64,000 nt of DNA from Axinella damicornis (taxonomy: Eukaryota; Porifera; Demospongiae; Axinellida; Axinellidae), in NCBI GenBank assembly GCA_963931865.1, contig OZ007513.1, positions 10,441,467-10,505,466 on the forward strand, in the 5' to 3' direction. Both the position numbers and the translations under genes were made by a program. Under the pieces are notes generated by a model. The model ran no database searches and was not told the DNA's origin. It saw only the letters and a program-made list of their open reading frames with translations. This document shows, piece by piece, positions 1 through 10,379 of this stretch (within the stretch, counting starts at the first letter, position 1; every line of letters begins with the position of its first letter).

Positions 1-71
1 CCACAGTTTTCTTCACCACGCGCACAGGGGGAACCTGGGAACGAGGCTATTAGGTGAGTATGCTGCCAAAC

Positions 72-172
72 CTTTCTGCTTGGCCTTTTTGAGTGTGTCT
101 GGCAGTCCCTTCATGGCATTATCCAGCCAGGGATTGAGCATGGCGGAGAACTTGATCACCTCCTGGGTCAGG
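72..172 (-). CDS. RFX exon: dimerisation-region segment, last exon in window
   Basis: 101-nt exon, acceptor tcccccag, donor AAAG|gtttgg. With the preceding AG it encodes [20 protein letters not shown] and [14 protein letters not shown], matching the S-L-T-x-x-I-x-x-F-A segment of RFX4/6. It ends in phase 1; the gene continues left of base 1. Confidence 0.9.
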
Positions 173-1737
173 CTGGGGGAGAGGACGATGGAAGAGTAAT
201 GGAATGGTGGGAGGGAGGAGGAATCACAGGAAGGGGAGGAGGAATCACGAGTACAATTACTGGTATGGGAACCAATACAAGATACATATAGACTAGGGTT
301 TTTCCAGGTAGGTAGGTCTGTCTGCGTCTGTTTGCTTGTCAGCATCTGTGTATGAGCGTGTGACTAATGGAGTGGGGTGTTCTGGGGGCGGGACTAGACT
401 AGTGATGCCAGCGACCATTCTTACTTGACCTTGATCTCGCACTAATGCTGTTCGCCAGAGACACTAGGGTAGAGAACTACCCCCAGATTCATGCAGAAAC
501 AGTGAAGAGCACAAGACCACTGAATAGAGAACTATGATGCTCCATCTTAATGCGAACACCACGAGGAGGACTGCAGCTCGCCACTCCACGAGAAGGCCAG
601 CAGCTCGCGACTCCACGAGGAGGACTGCAGAGCTATCCAGCGCTGGACTCGCGCACAGATGCAATTGGGGAGCAGCAGCTGAAGCGAGCAGAGTTGCTTG
701 TGCATGTATACATTTTCATCATACAGAGTATAAAATTGTCAATGCGTATCGTGCATACACTGCAATAGTCTCACGCAACATCCACCTTTCTGGGAAGTTT
801 TGCAGAGGGGATGAAATGAGCACGTTGGTGACCACCTTGTACAGCATGATGTCACACAGGGCCACGAGGTCCACCACGACATCATTGGGCAGTACGGAGA
901 GGAGGTGGGGGGGCATCCCCTGCCAGAAGTGCAGCAGAAAGTTCTCCACCTGAAATACATGTATGGCACCTCAGTCATCCACTTGCTATATATACAAAAG
1001 GTGATTACCATATACAACAGCTTCTTTTCACTTACAGAAGCTTCACATTTACGCTCCCATGCACTTACACATGTATTGAGAGAGAACTGATCAGAACCAG
1101 TTGAAAACATTACTTGCTCACATCTGAGAAGTTAGCTCTGACAACACTGTCTAGGATACGCTGGCAGTGAGCTCTGTACATCACCATGAATGTTTGCAAC
1201 TGTAGAGGGGAGAGGGGGAGGGAGGAGGGAGGGAGGGAGGGAGGGAGGGAGGGAGGGAGGGAGGGAGGGAGGGAGGGAGGGAGGGAGGGAGGGAGGGAGA
1301 GAGGGAGGAGTGAGGTAGGGAGGGGGGAGGGAGGGAAGGAGGGGGAGAAGGGAGGGGCGAGGGAGGGAGGGAGGGAGGGAGGGGAGGGGGGGAGAAAGGG
1401 GGAAGGAGGGGGAGATGGAGGGAGGGAGGGAGGGGAGAGTGAGGTAGGAAGGGGGGAGGGAGGGAAGGAGGGGGAGAAGGGAGGGGTGAGGGAGGGAGGG
1501 AGGGGAGGGGGGAGGGGAGGGGAGGTAGGGAGGGGGAGAAGGGAGGGGCGAGGGAGGGAGGGGCGAGGGAGGGAGGGGAGGGTGTTATGTGGAGGAGTTG
1601 ATAAAACTCATACAGGAGGGAGCGCATATGATCACAATACCAACACACTTGCCCTAACCAGGGCCTCCCACACTCCCGGAAACATTCACACACATACACA
1701 CTCAAGGGTGCACATGCATGCACACATATCCCCCCCC

Positions 1738-1768
<31 letters not shown>

Positions 1769-4700
1769 ACACACACCCACCTTGTCCCTACTGATGGAAT
1801 CTGCCAAAGTAAGGACCTTGATGTCTGGAAAGGCTGGCAGGACTGCACTCTGCTTCTCCTTAGAGGCATAGTAGGTGTGCGGCTGTGGAACACACAAATA
1901 CAAAGATACGTGATCCATTGAACTGGAAGTGGGGGGGTCGTAGGGTGGGACTAGGCTAACACTCAACCTTCGTACTTTATTACAACCTCCGTACTTCGTA
2001 CTCGACACAAATGCTCAAGAACGTTGGTCAGGGGCTGGAACCTTTCTGAATGGCTGTGGCTGCCATGGACGCAATCAGGAAGCAGCAGCACAAGCGGACA
2101 CAATCGGGGAGCAGCAACCGAAGCGGATGCGATTGGGAGCAGCAGCAGAAGCGGGGACAATCGGGGAGCAGCAGCTGCAGCAGACACAATTGGGGAGCAG
2201 CAGCTGAAGCGGACACAATCGGGGAGCAGCAGCTGAAGCGGACACAATTGGGGAGCAGCAGCTGAAGCGGACACAATCGGGGAGCAGCAGCTGAAGCGGA
2301 CACAATCGGGGAGCAGCAGCTGAAGTGGACACAATCGGGGAGCAGCAGCTGAAGCGGACACAATTGGGGAGCAGCAGCTGCAGCAGACACAATTGGGGAG
2401 CAGCAGCTGAAGCGGACACAATCGGGGAGCAGCAGCTGAAGCGGACACAATCGGGGAGCAGCAGTTGAAGCGATGCAATTGGGGAGCAGCAGCTGAAGCG
2501 GACACAATCGGGGAGCAGCAGCTGAAGCGGACACAATTGGGGAGCAGCAGCTGCAGCAGACACAATTGGGGAGCAGCAGCTGAAGCGGACACAATCGGGG
2601 AGCAGCAGCTGAAGCGGACACAATCGGGGAGCAGCAGTTGAAACGATGCAATTGGGGAGCAGCAGCTGAAGCGGACACAATCGGGGAGCAGCAGCTGAAG
2701 CGGACACAATCGGGGAGCAGCAGCTGCAGCGGACACAATCGGGGAGCAGCAGCTGCAGCGGACACAATCGGGGAGCAGTCTGTTCTACACAGAGAGGATA
2801 GGGTACCGCTGCGGGAGTCATAGAGAGGTGCCCAGTGCCGGACTGCACATACATGCATAGGTGAATGAGGGGGCAGCAGCTGAACTAGCAAAGCTACTCG
2901 TTGAACATAACAATTCAAATATATTCACTACAGTTGGTAGCTGATGTCAGCAGTTCTACCACAGTGTGTGGGCGATCCTTTGATGTACCGCAGAGGATAA
3001 TTGGTTATCCTCTGTGATGAAGTAATTGAACCACGCTGTGCTGAAATCAGAGAGCCATAGCTGTCCTAGCAGCCGGATCCAGCTACTAACTTGACTTGGA
3101 GGTTATGTCTGTGGTAGAAGGCAGATCTACTATGTCGACTCGGAGGTTATGCAGTTAATCCTCCTTGGCCTCGGCCAAATTTTTCCGCGGAGGATAAATT
3201 GCATATCCTCTGCGTTGACGTAGTAGATCCTATGCTTACCTTTTTAGATTCCTCTTTTCTTGCAGCCCTGAGAGAACAACAGTACAGTGCTAGTGAGTGT
3301 ATTTGCATCAGCAATGGGAGTCTCGTTCCCAGACTAGAGGGTCTGGGCACGAGACTACAGGAATAGCAACAAGAGTTACGGTGTGCAGTTCACTCATCGT
3401 ACATGTACACTGAGTTGACCACTATTTCGATTGCACATTTAAGAGGGTGGGTGTGGCTATGTTGCTGCATTCAATAGGCACAGTGATTCTTTGTCCCCTG
3501 CTCCACATGGCCAACAGCCTAGATACTGTAGGTCCGGCCACAGCTGTCCCTTCTAGATACTGTAGGTCCGGACACAGCTGTCCCTTCTAGAGAGACCCCT
3601 CACTGGACCAGTGCAGATGAGAATGTTTTCTTCTGCAAACAGGCTAAAATGACTAGCGTTCTCATTGCCTACTACATTATAATGCCTATTACATTTTAAT
3701 GCCTGCTACCGGTGAACTCCAAACCACATGCCCCGCCACACCACGCTATTAGCTATGCAATCAACCGCTCACCCTTGAGTCTGCTGCTTCTGTAGGTACT
3801 GCTCAGTGTAGTAGCGTGAGATGGGTCTGATTCCCAAACCGTAGTAGTGGTACCTGCGTGTGGTGCGTGTATGTTTGTTGCATGTTCAAGTTATATAATT
3901 ATGCAACAGTCAAATCCACAATTTGAAAAAGAGTTCTGCTAGGGAGCTATTCAATACTCCACAGATGTGGAGTGTAGTGCTGGGTGATACTGAAATTTTG
4001 TTACGATATATTGGGTAGTGGGTTGTACTGGTATCCAGTAGCATACAGCTCACACAACTGTACATTTTCACATACATGCAACCATTAATTGACTGAAACT
4101 GGAACACCACATGTGAAAGATATGGACCCAATAATTGCCATCTGGATTCAATATCTGCGAGATCGGTTTAAAAAGATAATTTATATCAATGATATTGATA
4201 TTGAGTACATAGATGAATGATATAATTATCGATATAATTATTGTCCCAGCTCTAGTTGAGTGTACAGGCTGTGTAATAGCAGGAGTGGATGAGCCACTGC
4301 GTCCCGTATTACACATACTAGCATTGAAATATGAACCGTGCTGCCACATTCAAACTTCCTAATATGGAAGTTGCCGAGTTGGTTACACAGACCCATTAGA
4401 GTCGAACCTGTGCCTAACAGCGACTGAGCACTTACAGGTAAGCCACGCTTTGTGACTGAGTCATGACAAAATATTGTGACAGTACAATACTAAAATGTGG
4501 CTGTTAGTAGCAGTAACTTCCTGTAGGTGGAGTTTCACAGATCTAACTAAGCTGCACATGAACCACACAGAGTGAGTGCCTCCAAATTTGGCAAGCATGG
4601 TGAAATTCTTTTCTACACTCAGTAGGGGAAACACTATTCCAATTCCCGGCTTCAGCTTGGTAGTTTCAACTGGGAATCAAGTGGGTAGTGACTAATCTGA

Positions 4701-4796
4701 AGTGGAGCACCTGTGCACGGATACAGGAAGCAATGTAAGGGCAGTTTGTACTTTCCATTCAAGGACTGTCTTCCAGCTTAGGACAGGTTGGTCCCC

Positions 4797-4845
<49 letters not shown>

Positions 4846-7802
4846 CCACCCTCCAAGGAGGGCACTGCAACCACAAAACATGAAACATGGGGAATCTGGG
4901 ACAGGACACTGACATCCTGTACTTCAGATTGGTATTTGAACCCAATAACAACTGTGGTTTTTCATGGTAAAGTGCCGTAGGTGTTCCAGGAAGGGAGTGA
5001 GGGTGTGGGTGTCCCAAGGGAGGGAATACCTTAGCAACCCAACCATAGTTGATATATAGGTGGTCACTCGGCAGCCCTTTGGAGTCATGCCTTGTAGCCT
5101 GGGTATGCTTCATACGCTCGGTGTAGCTCTCAGTTGGCGCTTGTCCCATCTTCGTAGCTAGCGCGGAATGCAAGATCGGTCTTGTACATGTCTTTGACTG
5201 TTGATATGAGGCATGACGATGTATGACGGTCGTGCTGCGTATCACGTGAGAAGATTCCCCAGGCCTTCCCCCTCCGTTTTTGCATACTGGAAGCGATCAA
5301 AAGCTGGAGGTGTGGAAGGCCTGGGAACGAGGCTAATCTCCGTCCTAACAACCCTGTCATGGTGGATAGGTATCCCCGTCCTAGTAACCCTGACATGTCC
5401 CTAGTCTCGTGCCCAAATCCCACCTTTTACGAGAAGAGGGTCTGGCAACTTTCGGCAGAAACCTCAGTCTTCATTAAGAACCTTCTCTTGTGGATCATTA
5501 CAGGTATTTCAGACTGCAAATGAAAATTCAAATTTCTCTTGCAATTACGTATAAATTCCATGCATAGGACTTCCGGTTCTGTCCGGTTTCAGGCGGTTTG
5601 CTAAATATTAGATGAAGACCGAGAATGTTGCTGAAAGTTGCCAGACGGTTATTCCGGTACAGTCCACTGTCCACTGGGAATTCCCTGATACAATTACTGG
5701 CATGCAGGGGAGTATCACAGCAGGGTCAGAGGTCACACCACTGAATGTATCATCGGAACCGTGCGAGTATTTCCAGAAACAGGCTACATAATGTACACTC
5801 AGTGTACGGACTCACTTGGACTGCCCTCTGGTGCCAAGCCTCCTGGTGGTCAGAGACGGGAACTGCTGGCGGATAATCTAGGAGGGAGTTGGGAGAATGG
5901 AGAGAGGAGGTGGGGAGGGGAGAAGTGGAGAGGAGTGGGAGGGGAGTAGGGAGACTAGAAGGGGAGGAAGTAGAGAGAAGGTAGTGGGGGGTGTGGGAAA
6001 AGCAGTGGGGTGTGTGTAAGCTCCCAGCTGCAGTAGCAGTAGCTATATAAGGATGCCACATTTTAAGTCATAATTTTGACTAGAGCTGCTTCAGCTCATC
6101 CACACCACAGTGTGTTGACTGCACTCTTACAGGCACCGCTGAGCTCCAGCTGCAATTACCTTCCCAAAGCTGGCAGCGTTGACAGGTTGCAGCTGCTCCC
6201 TGGTACAGAAGTCCAGGTAGTGGTAATAGATCGAGCTGCGGGGAAGACAGATGCCCTCCTGGTAGTGGTAGTTGCCCTCCAGCCTGACAGCACGAGAGAA
6301 GAATCAGTTCACAACACAACAACAATAGTGAAGCATAGATAATTACAATTACAAGATCAGTAAATGGGTCCATTTCCTTTGCGGTCTCGTTTGTTGCTCT
6401 GTCTTTAATTCCTGTTCTTCCTTGTAGCCATTGAGTTCACACATCTGCACATCGGTGAACTTACATTGCACGCACCAGATTACGGCAAGATGGACTGGAC
6501 ACTTGGCAGACAAAACTCGACACTGTACATGCTAGTGTGGGTGGGGCTCACTCATGCTTGTCCAATCAGCAAGTGGAAGTACGAGGCATGCTACAGATAT
6601 ATGGTCTGGATGTCTGGGTTCACTAAACCAACTCAAGTGCACAAGACCATGTTAGGTCACTTATACTGTGATATAGACACAAACTCATTACAACCCCCCC
6701 GCACTGTGTGGCAGTGTAATAGGCAACAAAATTTGCACACATTGCCACAGCACTTTTTTTAAAATACTTTCTATAGAAAATATGTCGTGTCTAGTTCTGT
6801 ACCACTGCAGTACCACTGCACTGCAGTGTTCCTGAATTTCAAGCACAGATACGAGGGGTTGTGTATTGCTGGCAGCATTGCCAGGGCTCTGTGGCCATGT
6901 GCTTGGTGAGTGCAGGACTGTGCAAGACATCAGCATGTACATGCATGCATGTAATGAGGTGATACTGCCTTGCCCAACTGTTGCCACGCCACTTACCTTA
7001 ATCCTCTAAAAACAGAGGATCCATTTCGGCCAATTGATCCACCCTTCTTCACTCAAGAAAGAAACAAACTGACTGGAATGCTGAATTGGACAGCATGTTG
7101 AGAACTTGAAGAATATAAAGCTCACAAACCACATGACTTGTCAGGGCACAGTAAGTCAATTAGGGTCAGCTAAAGCCTTTCAGTGGAGGGCAGCTGTGGA
7201 AATTCTTGTGACAAGCAGGAAAGGTCACGCTGTACACCAAGTGCTACTGACTCAGTTTAGTATCGTTCTGAGCAACACTTCGTGTCACATGGGGCGGGGC
7301 CATGCGGTGTAAAGAATGACATGCACGCAATTGCATTTTCAAATCTGGAAATCGAGTTTTTTGATGCCTCGGTGCATACAGACTACTACACAGCACGGTT
7401 GACAAAAGTTCAAGATGGTCGCCAAGTCTATTGGGACAGCCGAAAACAGGCTGCGAGATAAGCCTTCACTACCTCCAATTTAGGTCAAAATACAACGTAT
7501 GATACGTAGCTTACATCATGCAAATATAAATCAAAGTCTTCTGCAATCTGATTGGAGCTCTCAAATTTTGAGAGTGCTGACATGAAATATCGCTCAGAAC
7601 ACCTGACCCTCTTTTCGCACGTGCGGGAGGGTCTGGGCATGACACTATACTCAGTTGTACAATAATAAGGGGTCTTGAGTACAGTGCTGACTATTGCATG
7701 CAGAGAACGACTGTTGACAGTCACTGTACTGGCTGAACTCTCACAGCTAGCTGGCTACTCACCATTCAATGGTAGACTGGGTGGAGTGTGGTCGAAGCAG
7801 AC
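72..7802 (-). CDS. RFX family transcription factor, RFX4/6-like (partial, 9 exons)
   Basis: Join, in transcript order: 7802-7763, 6283-6160, 5877-5816, 3853-3773, 3267-3240, 1882-1781, 1199-1122, 949-786, 172-72. All acceptors are AG, all donors GT, and reading phase is continuous across every junction. The product contains a complete RFX winged-helix DNA-binding domain, with motifs [43 protein letters not shown] and YHYYGLGI. It continues into the conserved extended region, with [48 protein letters not shown] and [15 protein letters not shown]. The HFWQGMPPH stretch and the spacing from the domain resemble RFX4/RFX6 more than RFX1-3 or RFX5/7, from memory of the families. RFX proteins bind X-box DNA and control, among others, ciliary and endocrine genes. 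The C-terminus lies beyond the left edge; exons 5' of 7802 were not found. Family assignment is firm, subfamily tentative. Confidence 0.9.
540..700 (-). repeat. Fragment of VNTR-bearing composite element
   Basis: It holds two to three copies of a CCACGAGGAGGACTGCAG-type unit, then AGCGCTGGACTCG and one GGGGAGCAGCAGCTGAAGCG unit. This is the same family as the elements at 1.93-2.91, 17.7-18.0 and 22.08-22.53 kb. It lies in the RFX intron between exons 786-949 and 72-172. Confidence 0.55.
786..949 (-). CDS. RFX exon: HFWQGMPPH segment
   Basis: 164-nt exon, acceptor tatttcag, donor AAAG|gtggat. It encodes [20 protein letters not shown], then [15 protein letters not shown], ending LQNFPE plus two bases. 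A decayed paralogue lies at 57863-58020. Confidence 0.93.
1122..1199 (-). CDS. RFX exon: extended conserved region
   Basis: 78-nt exon (26 codons), acceptor tctacag, donor GAT|gtgagc. It encodes [20 protein letters not shown], then RANFSD, strongly like the M-Y-x-x-H-C-Q-x-I-L-D segment of RFX factors. Its 5' intron border abuts the GGGA satellite. Confidence 0.92.
1207..1587. repeat. GGGA/GA-rich purine satellite
   Basis: About 380 bp of almost pure purine on the plus strand, built from GGGA and GGGAGG units with no long-range order. It lies within the RFX intron between exons 1122-1199 and 1781-1882. Translations of it are artefacts. A similar purine tract fills an intron of the RFX duplicate at 57.44-57.76 kb. 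Confidence 0.9.
1729..1779. repeat. (C)n(CA)n microsatellite
   Basis: About 25 C followed by about 12 CA units, directly beside the donor of the RFX exon 1781-1882. The same (C)n(CA)n architecture recurs at 4793-4843. Confidence 0.9.
1781..1882 (-). CDS. RFX exon: linker into extended domain
   Basis: 102-nt exon (34 codons, phase 0/0), acceptor ttccacag, donor AAG|gtgggt. It encodes [20 protein letters not shown], then [14 protein letters not shown]. The LPxFPxxK...ISxDK pattern matches RFX4/6 proteins. The donor abuts a (CA)n/(C)n microsatellite. Confidence 0.88.
1930..2915 (-). mobile_element. Composite non-autonomous element with internal 29-bp VNTR
   Basis: The core (about 2088-2777) is roughly 24 tandem copies of a 29-bp unit (plus-strand GGGGAGCAGCAGCTGAAGCG followed by GACACAATC), with some 26-bp variants lacking GACA. 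Unique flanks on both sides match the flanks of copies at 17.7-18.0 and 22.08-22.53 kb, which sit in the opposite orientation. The whole thing is therefore a dispersed element, not a private satellite. Long open frames here come from the VNTR. No coding capacity is recognised. Confidence 0.75.
2992..3217. repeat. Two small hairpins of an AGAGGATAA family
   Basis: CAGAGGATAA...TTATCCTCTG at about 2992-3019 and GGAGGATAAA...ATCCTCTGC at about 3188-3214 are short inverted repeats within an RFX intron. A related half-site, AACAGAGGATCC, lies at 7011. Confidence 0.4.
3240..3267 (-). CDS. RFX 28-nt microexon
   Basis: Acceptor ttctctcag and donor AAAAAG|gtaagc bound a 28-nt stretch encoding [10 protein letters not shown]. 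The exon before ends in phase 2 and the exon after starts in phase 0. Only a length of 1 mod 3 joins them, and 28 nt does so. The product is a charged linker between the DNA-binding domain and the extended domain. Confidence 0.75.
3321..3357. repeat. AGTCTCGTTCCCAGAC foldback
   Basis: AGTCTCGTTCCCAGAC and its imperfect inverse GTCTGGGCACGAGACT face each other with a 5-base centre. It is a member of the second hairpin family in the window; others are near 10435-10493, 17169-17214, 35070-35115, 38350-38390, 40790-40830 and 59332-59398. Confidence 0.6.
3773..3853 (-). CDS. RFX exon: end of DNA-binding domain
   Basis: 81-nt exon, acceptor cacgcag, donor GG|gtgagc. It completes the lysine codon and encodes [20 protein letters not shown], followed by a Q-rich linker. 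YHYYG is the conserved end of the RFX winged helix. Confidence 0.93.
3860..5815. other. RFX intron, no gene seen
   Basis: Intron between RFX exons 5816-5877 and 3773-3853. It contains a (C)n(CA)n tract at 4793-4843 and one arm of a CCAGGCC hairpin at 5256-5335. No coding segment is recognisable on either strand. Confidence 0.6.
4793..4843. repeat. (C)n(CA)n microsatellite
   Basis: About 20 C followed by about 15 CA units, the same design as at 1729-1779, in an RFX intron. Confidence 0.9.
5816..5877 (-). CDS. RFX exon: recognition-helix segment
   Basis: 62-nt exon, acceptor ctcctag, donor AA|gtgagt. It encodes [20 protein letters not shown] and the first two bases of a lysine. The [10 protein letters not shown] motif is the most diagnostic stretch of RFX DNA-binding domains. 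Confidence 0.95.
6160..6283 (-). CDS. RFX exon: first half of winged-helix domain
   Basis: 124-nt exon, acceptor ctgtcag, donor AAG|gtaatt. It encodes [20 protein letters not shown], then HYLDFC and ending NAASFGK, a canonical RFX domain N-terminal half. It begins in phase 2 and ends in phase 0. Confidence 0.93.
7763..7802 (-). CDS. RFX exon: start of DNA-binding domain
   Basis: 40-nt exon. The donor is ...GAATG|gtgagt. The acceptor after gattcag is less certain. It encodes [13 protein letters not shown] up to a tryptophan codon (TG|G) completed by the next exon. This fits the W-L-x-x-N-Y start of the RFX domain. Confidence 0.75.
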
Positions 7803-7968
7803 CTGAATCGTCCTGGTCCAACTCACATTGATCGGGATCTGTGTGAGTGTGTGAATCAAACTAGTCATCCACAGTACACTAATTGTGCGCAGAAGAGTTA
7901 AAGAGAAAGACGTGGTATCACAGATCATGTGCTTGAAGTAGCATGGATACATTGTTGAAGGAATGGAA

Positions 7969-8004
<36 letters not shown>

Positions 8005-8042
8005 GGGAGGGGGAGGGGGAGGGGGGAGAGGGAGGGGAGGGG
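7969..8042. repeat. 35-base G homopolymer plus G-rich tail
   Basis: An uninterrupted run of 35 G (7969-8003) is followed by GGGA repeats to about 8042. Such runs can form G-quadruplexes and are prone to sequencing error. It lies 170 bp upstream of the most 5' recognised RFX exon. Confidence 0.9.
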
Positions 8043-8436
8043 TGACTGCGAGAGGGGGGAACGGGGGAGTTGTTCACCATTCCACGGGTCATGTGAATTC
8101 TAATAATTACAATCTTAAAATTGTACCCCTTGCATCCATCCAGTACCTGCCCAACCTTATTCACAGATTTGATACATACACTGTACACTGATTGAACCAG
8201 CCAAGGGAGGAAAGTGTAGGGAAAATGTGCAAGCACATGTGTGCTCAGGTGCTGCACTGTACAGCTGTTCCTCAATGGGATTCACAACATTCCTTCACCA
8301 GAATACTTTTACCATGTGACAACTCAGCACTCTCTGTCCATTTCACATCCATGGTGACCATTTTAGGCTTATCCTCCTTTCATCTTTCATGCACTTATAT
8401 ACAGCCTCCCAAGAAGCAGCTAACTCATTTACCAGC

Positions 8437-8703
8437 AAGGCAACCTACACAGTGACCATAGCAACAGCTAGTACATACCAGTAGTGACGTCATGGCAACC
8501 TACACAGTGACCATAGCAACAGCTGGCCTAGTACATACCAGTAGTGACGTCATGGCAACCTACACAGTGACCATAGCAACAGCTGGCCTAGTACATACCA
8601 GTAGTGACGTCATGGCAACCTACACAGTGACCATAGCAACAGCTGGCCTAGTACATACCAGTAGTGACGTCATGGCAACCTACACAGTGACCATAGCAAC
8701 AGT
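8437..8703. promoter_or_regulatory. X-box/CRE composite tandem array (60-bp unit)
   Basis: 60-bp tandem repeat, four full units plus a shortened first one. Each unit carries GTGACCATAGCAAC, which fits the RFX X-box consensus GTNRCC-N(0-3)-RGYAAC exactly with a 2-base spacer. The five copies start at 8452, 8507, 8567, 8627 and 8687. Between them are perfect CREs TGACGTCA at 8485, 8545, 8605 and 8665. Each CRE is followed by ATGGCAACC, a further X half-site. The array lies about 0.65 kb upstream of the RFX DNA-binding exon at 7763-7802. That position suggests enhancer or promoter function and feedback by the RFX protein. Motifs are seen directly; function is inferred. It could be a chance satellite. 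Confidence 0.6.
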
Positions 8704-8962
8704 ACATAGCATGCAGCAGTAGGCACCATAGTGTGTGGCGGCAGCTCAAGTAGCTGCCTATTCCTCAGGTGTATATATACATGTAGGCTTTGGTGAATTA
8801 GTCTACCTTCTCTAGTGTACTATGCAGACCAGCTGCTGAGCCTCCTCTATGGGATGTCATGTCATGTGGCATGTAGCCACTCACAGCAACCCTGGCTAGA
8901 CATGACAGAGACTCAGACACAGATTCTCAGGTGTAGTAAACACAACTGTGAACCAAATATAA

Positions 8963-9081
8963 GACACTGAGACCAGGGGATCTACGTGATTTAGAAACCC
9001 GAGGGCTCTGGGCTGTAGCATCCCGAGCGCAGCGAGGGCGCTACTAAGGGCCCGAGGGTTTCTAAATCGTGTAGTCCCATT
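8963..9081. mobile_element. Foldback element (GGGATCTACG family)
   Basis: Arms related to GGGATCTACGTGATTTAGAA and its inverse surround a G+C-rich centre containing CCCGAGCGCAGCGAGGGCG. It is homologous to the cleaner copy at 9691-9832, with the centre in the opposite orientation. Confidence 0.65.
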
Positions 9082-9690
9082 GGTCGAGTTGCCTATTCCA
9101 ATAAACATGTAAACTGCTGTAAAATATTACAAGCAGACATGTTCTCATGTACAAATCCTGTTAAATATAGAAAACCCATAATTATGGCAGAGTTTTCTAC
9201 ATTTAGAGTATAGTTGTACAAATTCCACCAATCAGATTGCTGACTGCGAGGTATCTAAATCCCATAGTGAAACCTCATACGGGGTTTCACTATTGAGCCC
9301 ACAGGGTACTGTACCTGTAAAAGTTATTGTTTACTGCCAACTTAAAATCCATGGCAACTAACAGGCTACTGTATTATACAGCTGCAGGCAGTGCACGTAT
9401 CTCTGTGTACTCAGTCTAGTCTCTAGCTCTGTGTACGGAAGTGGGCTACATCAAGCGCTCGAAGGAGGAGCTATATAAGCGGGTGGTCACGGGTGGGGTG
9501 GAGCCAAGTTGGGGGGCGGAGCCATGTGACTGCTCAATCGTGCGTGCAAGTCACTCGAGCGCCTCGTGTGTCAGCGGCCTTGTCGTACTCTTAAGCCAGT
9601 CTGTTATTTCCTCTAAAAGGACCTCCGACTCGTAGGTTATTTGTTGACAACTGAAGCGCTAGCGTACTTACCGTTGCTATACTCTAAATC

Positions 9691-9832
9691 GGTTAGACAC
9701 TGAGACCAATGGGATCTACGCGATTTAGAAACCCTCGGGCCCTTAGTAGCGCCCTCGCTGCGCTCGGGACGCTACAGCCCAGGGCCCTCGGGTTTCTAAA
9801 TCGCGTAGATCCCTTGGTCTCAGTGTCTAACC
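9691..9832. mobile_element. Palindromic foldback element
   Basis: It begins GGTTAGACACTGAGACCAA and ends with the inverse TTGGTCTCAGTGTCTAACC. The inner arms GATCTACGCGATTTAGAAAC are also paired. The 142-bp element is almost entirely self-complementary. It is related to 8963-9081 and more distantly to 42781-42920. Confidence 0.85.
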
Positions 9833-9952
9833 TATATGTAGAAAACCAGCAACTAACTATGGCATACCATGAGTCATCCCAGTCCACAACCACCTCTCTT
9901 GGAGCTGCAACCAAAGCAACAGCGATGTGATCAGCAGTCCAGGGGGTGAGGG

Positions 9953-10046
9953 TAGCCTCGTTCCCAGGCTCCTCCCCAGCTTTTTGCTGCATACTGCACT
10001 GTTCAGTATGCAACAAAAGCTGGGGAGGAGCCTGGGAACTAGGCTA
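9953..10046. mobile_element. TAGCCTCGTTCCCAGGC hairpin element
   Basis: TAGCCTCGTTCCCAGGCTCC at the left pairs with GGAGCCTGGGAACTAGGCTA at the right. The inner arms also pair (CCCAGCTTTTTGCTGCATAC with GTATGCAACAAAAGCTGGG). Confidence 0.8.
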
Positions 10047-10379
10047 GGGTAGCTCAGTAGCTAGCCAATGGGATGGGGTCAGCCGACTGTTTGTTGGGCT
10101 TCTGCAATCAGTTGGCCAGCCAAGAAACACACCTCACTGTCACCTCAGGCATCATCAGCTCACCTCCAATCATAAATTATTCCTCTGGCTACACAGGAAG
10201 TCTAATTAGCCCTACCAGTTGACCTTGTACATGAATCCACCAAACTGCAGTAGCTACCTGGTCATTTTACAGCCTGTAGTGTGCGGTACATGGGTGCAAG
10301 TTGCCAGCCACACAGTGCAGTGTGCAGGTGGGTACAACCAGCCAGACAGTGTAGCACACAGGTTCAAACTCCCCAACAT

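Noticed and set aside
1181..2008. 275- and 202-codon frames with P/S- or G/E/R-rich translations
   Set aside because: They are translations of the GGGA satellite and the C/CA microsatellite. Only the short RFX exons within this interval have protein-like content.
1963..2918. Open frames of 257-296 codons with [12 protein letters not shown] repeats
   Set aside because: The 29-bp VNTR cycles through the three frames. The peptide repeats are a by-product and the flanks match non-coding copies elsewhere.
4980..5050. KVFPPLG-containing minus frame as the RFX recognition-helix exon
   Set aside because: The true exon, with [10 protein letters not shown] and matching phases, is at 5816-5877.
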